This document shows positions 7,062 to 17,700 of a DNA stretch of 64,000 nucleotides, piece after piece. This DNA is from Pirellula sp. (lineage in GTDB: Bacteria; Planctomycetota; Planctomycetia; Pirellulales; Pirellulaceae), in assembly GCA_021300155.1 (NCBI GenBank), contig JAJTID010000022.1, positions 1 through 64,000 on the forward strand. Reading direction: 5' to 3'. The notes beneath the pieces were generated by a model. It was given only the letters and a program-made list of their open reading frames with translations. It had not been told where the DNA came from and did no database searches. Each line of letters starts with the position of its first letter. Position 1 is the stretch's first letter. Position numbers and translations under genes: made by a program.

Positions 7062-10000
7062 TTACTCCTTGGTCACGACTTCATCGAGATTAAGCAGGAC
7101 GTTTGCCGTCAAGGTGAGAGCAGCCAACTCTGCGGATTGCATATCGGTTGTTTTTGATTCTCCCCATGCGACAAGCTTCTTTGCAGCCTCAAGATCGGAA
7201 CTGTAGGCCTGAACGCGTCGTTCGTAACCACGTACCAACACATCTAACTCTTGTTGCTCTGGATAACGGCCGGTAACTTGCCGAAAACCCCAGCGAATTT
7301 TGCTTTGCAGATCGTTGCCTGGCTGATCATTCATACGTTGCGCTAAGACACGAGCCGCTTCTACGAATGTCACTTCGTTCAATAATGCTAACGCTTGCAA
7401 TGGCGTATTGGTTCTCGATCGTTTGACGGTGCAAAACTCGCGCGATGGCGAATCAAACATCAACATCGTTGGCGGTGCTGCTGTTCGTTTCCAAATCGTA
7501 TACAACGAACGACGATACAGGCCATCATTCTTATCGTGTTTGTAGCCTCGCAAATCTCCATACTTGCTCGTCTCATCCCAAACGCCATCCGGCATATAAG
7601 GGCGTACGCTGGGGCCACCCACTTTCTCTACCAACAAACCACTTATGGCCAACGCTTGGTCGCGGACCATTTCTCCTGGAAGCCGGAAACGAGGGCCTCG
7701 TGCAAGCAATTTGTTATCCGCGTCATTCTTGTAGTCGAGCGGATCAGCTTTCGATGTTTGTCGATAGGTTGCACTCATGACGATCTGTTTTTGTATCCCC
7801 TTCATATCCCAGCCGATTCGCACGAACTCGGTCGCCAGCCAATCGAGTAGTTCCGGGTGGCTCGGTACTTCCGCTTGCGTGCCGAAGTTATCGACCGACT
7901 TGACGAGCCCGATACCAAAGAATCTCTCCCACTGTCGATTCACCCAAACGCGAGCTGTCAGTGGATTCGATGGAGACACTATCCATTTCGCAAGCCCCAG
8001 TCGATTGACGGGAACATTTTCAGGTAATGGCGGCAGAACGGACGGAATTCCCCTGCTTACTTTCTCTCCCGGCTTGTCGTATTCTCCTCGTCGCAATACG
8101 AAAGCATCGCGGGGCGTTGGCAACTCTTTCATAATCATCGAAGTTGGCAACGAGTTCTCGAAGTCGGCTAGCTTCTTTTTGGCCGCTTCCAAGTCGCTCT
8201 GTTTGCGAGAAAACGGATTGTCTACGTGGACGCGAAAGTAGTTCGCAATCTCCTTGGTCTGTGCTGCTGTTCTATCTGCAACAGGTGTAGCCAAAGCCGA
8301 CCGGAGGGTCTCAGGCAATCCAATCTTGTCAATCTTTGCCACCGACGCCGCAACGCTGGTCGCATAAAGTCGAAACCGACCAATGTTGTGACCCGCGATC
8401 GCTTTATGGAGAAGACGAACAGTTAACGTTGCGTCTTCCGGGATCTTCGTCGTTTGATCGACGAGAAACATAACGTTGCGAGTCAGTCGCTTCTCAGGAT
8501 CGTTTCCATCGATCGCCCAACCCTTCCCCTTGGAAAAAATAGATAATGCTTCATAGCCCTTTTGGTTGTAATCTGCCTCCGCTTTTCCAAAGCTCACCTT
8601 CAGCGGTTCGGCAATCGATTTCGAATGAACTTCTGCTTCAATTCCCGAAAGAACAAAGTTCCCGTTAAAGGCTCTACCCAAGCTTTGGTTCGGCAGCGAT
8701 GGATCGGGAATGACTTCCAATCGTATCCCGGTCAGTTCGCCAGCAGCGATCGGCGTGGATACGATATACGTATCGAGATCTGGGTTCTTGCCCGATGCCA
8801 GCCACGAGTCATCGTTCAGTTTTTTGAACTTCGCTTTCCCTTCGCTTTTGACAGAAGCGATCTTCAATGGAGTCCAAATGTTGGGTGTATCGGAATTCTC
8901 TTTCGAGATGCGGGACTCCCATTCGGTTTGCAAAGCGGGTAGTTCCTTCTCGGCTTCCGCAGCTACCTCTTGTGCGTGGTGAACTGCATCTTGAAACTCC
9001 ACCAGTTTTTTGGACTGCTCCTCGGTGGGCAATGTGATGAGCGGTTTGGAGTTGCCTGATTTTCCACCGCTACCTTCGCTATCAAGTACGCCGCTTTCGT
9101 CGATAGAGTTGAAGAATGCAAAGAGTTGGTAAAACTCCTTTTGCGAAATGGGATCGTATTTGTGGTCATGGCAACGACAACATCCCACGGTCAATGCGAG
9201 CCACGTCTGACCGGTCGTTTCCACTCGATCGATCACTGTTTCAGCGAACCACTCTTCAACAATTCGTCCTCCTTCACCATTGATGCGATTATTGCGATGA
9301 AACCCAGTTGCAACAAACTGCTGTTTCGTCGGTGAAGGAAGTAAATCCCCCGCAAGCTGTTCAATGGTAAACTGATCGAAAGGCATATTGGTGTTGAACG
9401 CCCGGATCACCCAATCGCGCCATTGCCACATTTGTCGCGACGAATCAGTTTGAAATCCATTGCTGTCGGCGTAGCGAGCATAGTCCAACCACTGCAACGC
9501 CATACGCTCCCCGTAACGTGGCGAGCCCAACAGACGGTCGACCACTTTTTCGTACGCACGCGGAGATGTGTCATTCAAGAACGCATCGATTTCTTCCTGC
9601 GTTGGAGGGATGCCTGTCAAATCGAGGGATACACGCCGAATCAGCGTCGTTCGATCTGCTTCGGGAGATGGCTTCAATCCGTGTACCGCTAGCTTCTCTT
9701 GGACGAACAAGTCGATTGGGTGCGCAGTTGAACCTGCCTCTCGTTTGGGCAACTCAGGTACCACCGGTGGAATGAAAGCCCAATGGCCTTCGTAAACAGC
9801 CCCTTCTTCAATCCAGCGCTTAAGCGTTTCCTTTTCTTTGGCAGACAGCGTCTTGTTCGATTTTGGTGGTGGCATCAGTTCGGACTCATCCGAGGTGAGG
9901 ACCCGCTCCATCAAATGACTCTTGGCCGCATCACCTGGGATGATGGCCAACGTGCGAACCGCATCATCGCGCACATCGAGTCGCAACTCTGCTTCGCGAT

Positions 10001-10145
10001 GCGATCCATCTGGTCCATGACAATGGAAACAATTTTCGGAAAGGATCGGACGAATGTCTCGATTGAACTGGATCCGCTCCTCAGACCATGCCGTCGTCGA
10101 ACAAGCGATCAGTAGCAATACTAGGAAAGAAATTTGGCGTCTCAT
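7062..10145 (-). CDS. PSD1-type cytochrome c domain protein (DUF1549/DUF1553)
   Basis: This exported protein of 1027 residues belongs to the planctomycete cytochrome family. A signal peptide (ISFLVLLLIACSTTAWS) precedes a cytochrome-like domain with the heme motif CFHCH near residue 39 and a MPPP loop that may supply the distal Met. DUF1549 follows (about 140-350) and DUF1553 makes up the C-terminal third, ending in the family's RSRTNTPLQALALLNE block. A less conserved region of about 300 residues lies between them. A second CxxCH (CRCHDH) occurs near residue 325 within DUF1549. These proteins are predicted periplasmic or surface proteins of unknown reaction, almost always paired with DUF1501. 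Its start shares one base with the DUF1080 stop (TAATG). Confidence 0.92.
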   Translation of the reverse strand: MRRQISFLVLLLIACSTTAWSEERIQFNRDIRPILSENCFHCHGPDGSHREAELRLDVRDDAVRTLAIIPGDAAKSHLMERVLTSDESELMPPPKSNKTLSAKEKETLKRWIEEGAVYEGHWAFIPPVVPELPKREAGSTAHPIDLFVQEKLAVHGLKPSPEADRTTLIRRVSLDLTGIPPTQEEIDAFLNDTSPRAYEKVVDRLLGSPRYGERMALQWLDYARYADSNGFQTDSSRQMWQWRDWVIRAFNTNMPFDQFTIEQLAGDLLPSPTKQQFVATGFHRNNRINGEGGRIVEEWFAETVIDRVETTGQTWLALTVGCCRCHDHKYDPISQKEFYQLFAFFNSIDESGVLDSEGSGGKSGNSKPLITLPTEEQSKKLVEFQDAVHHAQEVAAEAEKELPALQTEWESRISKENSDTPNIWTPLKIASVKSEGKAKFKKLNDDSWLASGKNPDLDTYIVSTPIAAGELTGIRLEVIPDPSLPNQSLGRAFNGNFVLSGIEAEVHSKSIAEPLKVSFGKAEADYNQKGYEALSIFSKGKGWAIDGNDPEKRLTRNVMFLVDQTTKIPEDATLTVRLLHKAIAGHNIGRFRLYATSVAASVAKIDKIGLPETLRSALATPVADRTAAQTKEIANYFRVHVDNPFSRKQSDLEAAKKKLADFENSLPTSMIMKELPTPRDAFVLRRGEYDKPGEKVSRGIPSVLPPLPENVPVNRLGLAKWIVSPSNPLTARVWVNRQWERFFGIGLVKSVDNFGTQAEVPSHPELLDWLATEFVRIGWDMKGIQKQIVMSATYRQTSKADPLDYKNDADNKLLARGPRFRLPGEMVRDQALAISGLLVEKVGGPSVRPYMPDGVWDETSKYGDLRGYKHDKNDGLYRRSLYTIWKRTAAPPTMLMFDSPSREFCTVKRSRTNTPLQALALLNEVTFVEAARVLAQRMNDQPGNDLQSKIRWGFRQVTGRYPEQQELDVLVRGYERRVQAYSSDLEAAKKLVAWGESKTTDMQSAELAALTLTANVLLNLDEVVTKE

Positions 10146-10975
10146 TATTGTTTGCTCAAGTCTAGCAATTCCACTTTACGAAATTCGATCGGATGGCTCT
10201 CGGATTGAAGCGAGATCGTTCCGCCGCTCAACATCTTTGTACCTGATTTTGCGGCGAGCTCTTTTGCATGGGCATCGCGTTCATCGAGTTGCGGCTTGTT
10301 GTACTCAAGTACGACTGCACCTTCGAGAATATGGCGAATAACTTCGTTGCCTCGCACTTCGACTTCGGCGGTGACCCAGCCGTCACCGTGATATGTTTTC
10401 GATTTAGAGTTCGTGCAATGATTTAGAATCAATTTGCCATTCATCTCGACATTGGTGCCAGGCGTGCATAGGTTGGAAGTCGTTCGATTGTCTTTGCCAT
10501 TTCCACCGAGAAACTGCACCTCGATCGATGCAGGGAAGTCCTGATCCTTGCTCATCGTTTCTGGTTTCTCACCGTGAAGCATGACACCGCTATTGCGAGT
10601 CGCCCAACCAGGTCCTCCCTTCGCTTGATTGCCAACAAACCGATACTCGATGCGAAGCCGATAATGGGAGAAAGTGTCTTTGTAGAAGAGGTGCCCAAAG
10701 GTCTCTTTGAACTCTGGATAGCCTTCATAACCTACTTTAAGTATTCCATCTTCCACACGGTAGGTATTGGCATGATTGACACCCAGATCGTGATACCGAA
10801 TCTTAGGAGTCCATCCGGTCAGGTCTTTTCCGTTGAAGAGCTGAATCCACTTTTCAGTCACCGGCTTGGCATCTTGGCCGATCGCCACGGGAGACAAAAT
10901 ACAACCGAAAGCAAGAGACAAACCTACAAAAACGCGATGACCTGGGAATTTCATGGAAATGGTAAATCGAATCAT
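10145..10975 (-). CDS. DUF1080 (3-keto-disaccharide hydrolase-like) secreted protein
   Basis: The product has a signal peptide and a DUF1080 concanavalin-like beta-sandwich. The opening WIQLFNGKDLTGWTPK, the middle RNSGVMLHGEKPE and the closing PIEFRKVELLDL are family hallmarks. DUF1080 domains are associated with 3-keto-disaccharide and other glycan hydrolysis in Bacteroidetes and planctomycetes; the substrate here is unknown. The frame is open to 11119. I prefer ATG 10975 or 10954 because these place the signal peptide (RVFVGLSLAFGCILSPVAIG) near the N-terminus, but no clear ribosome binding site decides between them. The stop overlaps the next gene's start by one base, so it is the first gene of an operon with PSD1 and DUF1501. 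Confidence 0.88.
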   Translation of the reverse strand: MIRFTISMKFPGHRVFVGLSLAFGCILSPVAIGQDAKPVTEKWIQLFNGKDLTGWTPKIRYHDLGVNHANTYRVEDGILKVGYEGYPEFKETFGHLFYKDTFSHYRLRIEYRFVGNQAKGGPGWATRNSGVMLHGEKPETMSKDQDFPASIEVQFLGGNGKDNRTTSNLCTPGTNVEMNGKLILNHCTNSKSKTYHGDGWVTAEVEVRGNEVIRHILEGAVVLEYNKPQLDERDAHAKELAAKSGTKMLSGGTISLQSESHPIEFRKVELLDLSKQ

Positions 10976-11200
10976 GCGAGAGAAACGGGAGGGGTAATCC
11001 AGCGGAACTACCATTATAAGCCGTAACGTCGTTGTTGTGGATTCGGTAAATCTAAAGTTCTGACGTAGTTTTCCTGTGGCTGCTTGAGTAACCTGTGACC
11101 TTCGGCGGATAACGAACATTCCGATTCAAGGTAGCACGAAAATCAGGGTTTCACCACAAAGTTCAAAGTGCGACCCGCAAGCGTTGAGGTGTGAAAGTAC

Positions 11201-11872
11201 GTGGCGACGATCATCGACTGGGTCCTCCATTTGGACAAACATCTCAATGAACTCATCACGAGTATCGGCCCCAATTGGCTTTATTTGGTTGTCTTTGGCA
11301 TCGTTTTTTGCGAAACCGGTTTGGTTGTTCTGCCTTTCCTGCCGGGGGATTCCTTGTTGTTCGCGCTCGGAGCTTTGTGTGCTTCATCGACCAATGAATC
11401 ACTGAGCCTATGGGTGCTCATTCCCATGTTGACGTTTGCCGCGATTGCTGGAGATGCTCTCAACTATTGGCTCGGTGCCAAGATTGGACCACGCATCTTT
11501 CAAAGTGAAAGTTCCTGGTGGCTGAACAAGAAGCATTTGGATCGAGCGCAGGCTTTCTATGAGAAATATGGTGCCAAGACGATTGTCATTGCTCGCTTTG
11601 TACCTATCGTGCGGACGTTTGCACCATTCGTGGCTGGTGTTGGCAAGATGAACTTCACCAAGTTCTGGATGTATAACGTGGTCGGCGGTACGGTCTGGGT
11701 CGTCTCGTTCCTCCTGGCTGGCTACTGGTTCGGAAACTTGGAGATCGTCAAAAAGAATTTTTCTCTCGTGACCATCGGCATTATCTTGCTAAGCGTGTTG
11801 CCTATCGTCTTCGAGTGGATCGCACATCGCAGAGTCCAGTCGCAATCGACACACCAGTCGACTAGCGAATAA
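11201..11872 (+). CDS. DedA family membrane protein (VTT domain)
   Basis: This 223-residue inner-membrane protein belongs to the DedA/VTT family, which is linked to lipid scrambling/recycling (undecaprenyl phosphate or phospholipid) and to envelope homeostasis. The family signature begins ETGLVVLPFLPGDSLLF, continues with GDALNYWLGAKIG, then the glycine-rich RFVPIVRTFAPFVAGVG, and ends in two hydrophobic helices. It starts with GTG at 11201, about 80 bp from the divergently transcribed DUF1080 region. Its 3' end lies 33 bp from the convergent hemC stop, with a small hairpin between. No partner gene identifies the substrate. Confidence 0.9.
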   Translation: MATIIDWVLHLDKHLNELITSIGPNWLYLVVFGIVFCETGLVVLPFLPGDSLLFALGALCASSTNESLSLWVLIPMLTFAAIAGDALNYWLGAKIGPRIFQSESSWWLNKKHLDRAQAFYEKYGAKTIVIARFVPIVRTFAPFVAGVGKMNFTKFWMYNVVGGTVWVVSFLLAGYWFGNLEIVKKNFSLVTIGIILLSVLPIVFEWIAHRRVQSQSTHQSTSE

Positions 11873-11905
11873 CGCATGGCTTCTGAACAAGAAGCACTAC
11901 GCACC

Positions 11906-12856
11906 TCAGCTATCGTCACTGCTCTCTTCGGTCTCTTCTTCGCCGTGGATGAGTTCGTCTGCACCAAGCTCGCAAAGGTCGCGAGCCGCTTCGGTCCCGA
12001 GCAGTGCCGCTTGTTCGATGTTCGATGCACGAGTTGCGGGCCAACTCCAATACTGTTCGATCATCTCGGAGTAGTCCATTGAGAAAACGCGGGCCGTGAG
12101 TCGCACCGTTTCACCATCGAATACTGAGTGCGCTGCGAGCGGCGCCAGGCAACCAGCACGCATAACTCGAAGCAAAGTTCGTTCGATAACCACTGCAAGA
12201 TGCGTCGACAAATGGTCGAGTTTCATCAACGCGTTGCGAAGCTCCTCGTCTTCTTCGCGCGTCTCCAACCCCAATGCAGCTTGCCCGACTGCAGGTAACA
12301 TCTCGTCAAACGAAAAACGATGTGTGACTCGATTCGATAGTTGCAACCGATGAAGCCCCGCACACGCGAGAATGATCGCGTCATACTCGGTGGTATCGAG
12401 TTTCCGAATGCGCGTATCGACATTGCCTCGAATGTCCATCACTTCTAGATCCGGTCTCAAGCGTAGTAACTGGGCTTTTCGGCGAGGCGAACCAGTACCG
12501 ATTTTCGCCCCTTCGGGCAGATCGAGCAACGAAGAATAATTGACCGATAGAAAAGCATCAGCAGCATCTTCACGATCAGGTACAGATGCTAGCACCAAAC
12601 CCGGCACCAGTTCCGTAGGCAGATCCTTGAGGCTATGAACCGCCAGATCGCAGGTCTTATCTAAAAGCGCCCGTTGAATCTCTTTGGTAAAGACGCCAAT
12701 CCCTCCGGACGCTCCCAGTGGAGTGGTAGAGACATCTCCCGACGTCGTAATTTTTACCAATTCGACAGAATGTCCTTCTTGCTCGAGGAGCGATGACACG
12801 TGATTGGCTTGCCAAAGGGCGAGTTGGCTTTGTCGTGTTCCAAGTCGAATGTGCAT
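11906..12856 (-). CDS. hemC: Porphobilinogen deaminase (hydroxymethylbilane synthase)
   Basis: HemC polymerises four porphobilinogen units into hydroxymethylbilane in tetrapyrrole biosynthesis. Seen in the 316 residues: MHIRLGTRQSQLALWQ at the start, HSLKDLP at 74-80, GTGSPRRKAQL at 120-130, DIRGNVDTRI, and PAVGQAALGLE. The dipyrromethane cofactor attaches to the Cys of AGCLAPLAA (Cys236); the usual motif has GGC, so the first Gly is replaced by Ala. The C-terminus carries an acidic tail of about 12 residues (EEETEESSDDS). No other heme gene is adjacent. The abundance of cytochrome-type proteins in this window gives it an obvious cellular role, but not a direct operon link. Confidence 0.96.
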   Translation of the reverse strand: MHIRLGTRQSQLALWQANHVSSLLEQEGHSVELVKITTSGDVSTTPLGASGGIGVFTKEIQRALLDKTCDLAVHSLKDLPTELVPGLVLASVPDREDAADAFLSVNYSSLLDLPEGAKIGTGSPRRKAQLLRLRPDLEVMDIRGNVDTRIRKLDTTEYDAIILACAGLHRLQLSNRVTHRFSFDEMLPAVGQAALGLETREEDEELRNALMKLDHLSTHLAVVIERTLLRVMRAGCLAPLAAHSVFDGETVRLTARVFSMDYSEMIEQYWSWPATRASNIEQAALLGTEAARDLCELGADELIHGEEETEESSDDS

Positions 12857-13287
12857 GGAGTTGTCGTCGTAAGTGCTTATCGGACAGAGTATTGCATCGA
12901 AAAATAGGTGCCGAACTCGCAGGAGGGAAAGAAGAGTGCGTGACTCAAGGTTCTTTGTCCTGAACGGTCTGAGACAGATGCTAAACCCTTTCCCTCATTT
13001 CGCCCAGACCGATACCATCGGTTCGGGTACAGGAAAGGGCTTCATCCAAAAGGAGGCTCAGAAGGTGGATACAATAACGAATGCATGCGACCTTTAATGT
13101 CCGTCAAAAGAATATTGAATTTTGTCAGCACGGTAGTCCTTGTCGTTCAGGCCCTTTTGCAATCCGTCGCCCCTTCGTTTCCGATAGGAAAGTGCAATAT
13201 TGGTTTATTGATGACGGTACCGGAACACGTAAGGTTGACCATCTTGCGATCACGCTGACAGACGGTATCAAGCACCAAGGAACAGTC
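12857..13287 (-). other. 430-bp gap with one long imperfect hairpin
   Basis: No convincing gene is seen between hemC and the DUF1501 stop. A nested dyad occupies 12986-13039: an outer stem CCCTTTCC/GGAAAGGG, a CCC/GGG segment and an inner ACCGAT/ATCGGT stem with a 3-nt loop. It lies about 130 bp upstream of hemC on the minus strand, so it could be part of the hemC leader or a terminator for the DUF1501 gene. No T run follows on either side. Confidence 0.4.
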
Positions 13288-14730
13288 CTAAGCCAAGAGC
13301 GGTTTGACGACGTTGCCATGCACGTCGGTCAACCGATAATCTCGTCCCTGAAATCTATAGGTCAGTTTGGTATGGTCAAAGCCGAGCAAATGCATCCAAG
13401 TCGCTTGCAAGTCGTGTATGTGGACCGGATTCTCCGCAATCGAGAAACCTAACTCGTCCGTACTTCCGTAATTGAAACCACCTTTGGTGCCGCCACCAGC
13501 CATGAACATCGTGAAGCAATCTGGGTAGTGATCTCGCCCCAAGACAGATCCTCTTGCGGTTCGTCCCTCACGGAATGGAGTACGGCCGAATTCTCCGCCC
13601 CAAATGATCAATGTCTCGTCCAGTAATCCGCGTTGCTTCAGATCTTTGATCAATGCAGCAACAGGACGATCCATCGTTTCGCACTTTTTGGTCAATCCAT
13701 CGCGAATATCTTCCGCCGGCCCCGTTCCGTGAAAATCCCAACCCCAGTCAAAGAGCTGCACGTATCTGACTCCTGATTCGACCAGCCGTCTCGCCAGCAA
13801 ACAATTGTTCGCTAAACTCGCTGCTCCCGCCTTGGCTCCATAGGCATCCAAAGTCTCTTGGCTCTCTTTTGAAATATCCATGACTTCTGGCACGCTGGTT
13901 TGCATTCGAAACGCCAACTCATACTGTGCGATTCTCGTCTGGGTCTCGGGATGCCCCAATTCGTCTACTTGATAACTATTCAAATCTTGCAACGTATCCA
14001 GAGTCCGCCTCCTTAGATCGCGACTCATCCCCGATGGATCGGAGGCATACAGAACCGGATCTCCTTGCGAACGACACTGCACACCCTGATAAACGCTTGG
14101 CAAGAAACCACTTCCGAACGAACTCTTCCCTCCGTTCGGTTGAACTCCACTGCTAATGAGTACCACGAACGCAGGCAAGTTTTCATTCTCGCTTCCGATT
14201 CCATACGTTAGCCACGATCCGAACGACGGACGCCCACCGCGAGGTGAGCCCGTGTAGATCATCAACTCCGCAGGCGCATGATTGAATTGATCTGTATGCA
14301 TACTATGAACCATGCACAATTCATCAGCGACGGTTTGCAAATGGGGAATACAATCCGAAAGCATCATTCCTGATTGCCCGCACTTCACGAACTCATGTCG
14401 TGTCCCAAGCAACTTGGGCACACCTGTAGTAAATGCGAACTCCTTTCCCGCCAATACCGACGCGGGGGCGTCCTGACCATCCATCTCTACCAATTTTGGC
14501 TTGTAATCGAACAAATCCAAATTGGGAGGCGAGCCTGTCATGTGCAAGTAAATCACTCTCTTCGCTTTGGCCGCAAAGTGAGGCAATCGCGGACGTAGCG
14601 GATTACTAATATCCGCCATCGCAGTTGGACCTGACAAGTTCTGTAATGCGATTGCCCCCAACCCTCCAGACATCGAGCCAAGGAAGTATCTACGTGTTTG
14701 TTGTGCAAGCAGATTTTGGTATGGGTTCAT
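13288..14730 (-). CDS. DUF1501 family secreted protein (sulfatase-fold)
   Basis: This second DUF1501 protein of the window has 480 residues. It has a QTRRYFLGS twin-arginine-like N-terminus and the family blocks KRVIYLHMTGSPPNLDLFDYKP, WGGEFGRTPF and GRDHYPDCF. It is colinear with the copy at 5550-7055 but clearly divergent, so this is an old family pair and not a recent duplication. Its ATG overlaps the stop of the upstream PSD1 gene by 4 bases (ATGA), indicating translational coupling. Its role is unknown; the constant partnership with PSD1 suggests the two form a periplasmic functional unit. Confidence 0.92.
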   Translation of the reverse strand: MNPYQNLLAQQTRRYFLGSMSGGLGAIALQNLSGPTAMADISNPLRPRLPHFAAKAKRVIYLHMTGSPPNLDLFDYKPKLVEMDGQDAPASVLAGKEFAFTTGVPKLLGTRHEFVKCGQSGMMLSDCIPHLQTVADELCMVHSMHTDQFNHAPAELMIYTGSPRGGRPSFGSWLTYGIGSENENLPAFVVLISSGVQPNGGKSSFGSGFLPSVYQGVQCRSQGDPVLYASDPSGMSRDLRRRTLDTLQDLNSYQVDELGHPETQTRIAQYELAFRMQTSVPEVMDISKESQETLDAYGAKAGAASLANNCLLARRLVESGVRYVQLFDWGWDFHGTGPAEDIRDGLTKKCETMDRPVAALIKDLKQRGLLDETLIIWGGEFGRTPFREGRTARGSVLGRDHYPDCFTMFMAGGGTKGGFNYGSTDELGFSIAENPVHIHDLQATWMHLLGFDHTKLTYRFQGRDYRLTDVHGNVVKPLLA

Positions 14731-17700
14731 GGTTTCATTAGGAATTCGTCGAGGTTCAAAACAACATTACAAACCGTCGTCCAAGCTGCCATCTCTACTG
14801 TCGACGCACCATCAGGCAACAGCCCAATCGGATCCGTCGCTAATTTCGACGCGCGATCCGCAGCCGATTCCAAATCAACGCGAGCCACATCCAACAACTG
14901 GAGAACGGACTTCGTTTCTCGCTCTGCAGGAAGCCGAGCAAGTGCGTGCTCAAATATTCTCGCGATGCGTTCCTCGTTCGATGCCTTCGGCAACTCCACC
15001 AGCACGACTCGCCGAGCAAGCCCCTGAGCTGCCTCGATGAAGACGGGATCGTTCAATGTCACCAACGCTTGTAACGGTGTGTTTGTCCGATCGCGTTTCA
15101 AGACACACACTTCTCGATTCGGTGCATCAAATGTAGCCATCGATGGATATGGACTTGAGCGACGCCATTGCGTGTAGATCGCTCTTCGGAGACGATCTCC
15201 ACCCGTACTGGTTTCCCAATCGGTGTTGCTACCAAACGCGGCTTTCAAACCCAAATTCGGTTGTGGGGGACGGGTTGGAGGCCCAAACATCTTCATCGAA
15301 AGCAACCCGCCAGCGGCAAGTGCATTGTCCCGAATCTGTTCTGCTGTCGCCCGAAAACGCGGGCCTCGCGATACGAAAATGTTCTCGGGATCTTCTTCAA
15401 AGCGAGCGGCCGTGACTGACGAAGTTTGTTGATACGCCGCAGTCATCACCAACATTCGAAGAAATTTTTTGGTATCCCACCTTAACTCCATAAGCTCATT
15501 GGCTAAATAATCCAATAACTCTGGATTGCTCGGCAAATCCCCTTGGGAACCGAACTCTTCACTGGTCCGAACAATCCCCACACCAAACAGAGTCTCCCAG
15601 TACCTGTTCGCAATCACTCGAGGCGTAAGCGGGTTGTCCTTTTGCATCAACCATCGTGCCAAATCAAGGCGATTGAGTTTTTCTGTTTTCGATGAATCAT
15701 TTTTGTAGGGATGAAAGGCTGTCGGAAGACCTGGATCCACGCGATCTCCATGCACGCGATAGTTGCCACGCAACTGAACAAAGGTCTCTCGTGCCTTTGC
15801 CGATGGTAATTCTGCCATCACGGGGACCGTTGTCGCTGGCTTCAGATCTGCCAACAACTTTGCCAACGCATCGCGACGCTCCCGCAAGGGCTTTCGCTCC
15901 GGCGAAACTTCGGCAGCATAGTAGTTATGTAGTTTCCCAAACTCCTCACTGGAACGTTCGCTTGCTTGCTTTCGAACCCATTGCTGCACCTGAGTCGGAA
16001 GCGACATCAAGGCCGTTGCTCTCGCATCGTTGGTCGTTGCAATTCTAAAACTAGCCAGTACATGTCGGCGATGGTCCGATTGAAACTCTAAACTCAAACG
16101 AATCACACCGGGCTTGTCCCAGGTTTTCAGTCGTTCCATCCATTTCGAAGAATCAACCGCTAGGACCAACTCATGCGGTTTGTTGATGGCATCGCCAACC
16201 GCCCATCCTGACTTTTTATCCGTATCGATCGCTAACTTGGCATCAAATTTCTCTTGGGCGAAGTCCGCGTTTGCCACGCTCCAAGGAATTTCGATCGAAG
16301 GGAGCAAATCGATCGTTTGCGATACTTTCGGCTTTTCGATCACGTACGAATACACTTCTTCCCGTGCTGCGTTGAGTACTCGCACTTTTGCGCCCGCTAA
16401 TCTAGAGAGCAATTTATTGTCTGTGCGATTCCAAACAATGATTTTGTCGATAGGCTGATTCGAAAGCAAATCAAGCTCCCACCACGGGGAGTCACATGTT
16501 TCTGTATGAGTGACAGAGTTCTTCTCATAATCGCCTGCTGTATTTCCATCCACGGCCCTCGATGCAACTCCGCCGTGGGATTCGTTGATTTGGGAAGCAG
16601 TTCCTTTGCGAGCCATGTTCTCATCGTTTGAGAACACTTGCACTTCGGCTAAAGATAAAATCTTATTGGCACCTGGCAACTCAATACGAACATATTGACC
16701 TGCAATACTTGTTAATTCCGCCGGGACCAACTTCGCACGAACATCGGTCAAAACAAAGTTTCCGTTTCCGATGGCGGCACCACCACCAGGAAGCGTCTTA
16801 TCAGGAACGGTTCGAATTGCCAGCCCGCTCCATTCTTGAAGTCGCTTCACATCAGCAATTGGCCATTCAATCGAATAGATATCTTTATCCGCATCATTCT
16901 GCACTCGAATCTTTCCCGAATCATCGATCGCAATCGAAGAGTTGGTCTTTGCGGTGACTTTGGATGGGAAGACACTTGTCCATTCCACTGGAGCGGTCAG
17001 TTCTTTCTCCCAGGCGATCTGCTTTGGCTTCATCGACTCGTCAGCCATCTCTAATTGCTGCAGAACCGATTCTTGCTCTTTGACGAGATCTTCGCGCATT
17101 CGCCTTTGCTCAGACGTGAACCAAGAAAGCAAGGGACTTTCATCGCGACGATCCGCGTCCTGGCTTTGATTCAGTATCGCAAACACTTGGAAGTACTCTT
17201 TATGCGAGATTGGATCGTATTTGTGGCTATGACATTGCGCACAAGCGATCGTGACTCCCATCCAGACGGCCATCGTTGTGTTGACACGGTCCACGACAGC
17301 TACATTTCGAAACTCTTCGTCGTTCGTCCCACCTTCGTTGTTGGTCAATGTGTTTCGATGGAATGCAGTTGCAACCAGTTGATCCTCCGTTGGGTTCGGC
17401 AATAGATCCGCTGCTAATTGTTCCAAAGTGAACTGATCAAATGGCATTCCCTCATTGAAAGCTCGAATCACCCAATCGCGATATCCCCAAATTGTTCGAG
17501 GAGGGTCGTCAGCATATCCTGCTGAATCTGCATAGCGAGCCATGTCTAGCCACTTGCGTGCCCAATGTTCACCGAAGGCAGGTGAGTTCAACAACCTATC
17601 GACAGTCCGTTCGTACGACAAGGGTGAGTCGTCTTGCAAAAAATCATGTTGCTCTTGCAACGAGGGTGGCAATCCCGTCAGATCGATGGAAAGCCGACGA

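Noticed and set aside
13081-13452. 124-codon plus-strand frame before and into the DUF1501 gene
   Set aside because: More than a third overlaps the DUF1501 gene antisense and the product has no recognisable features.
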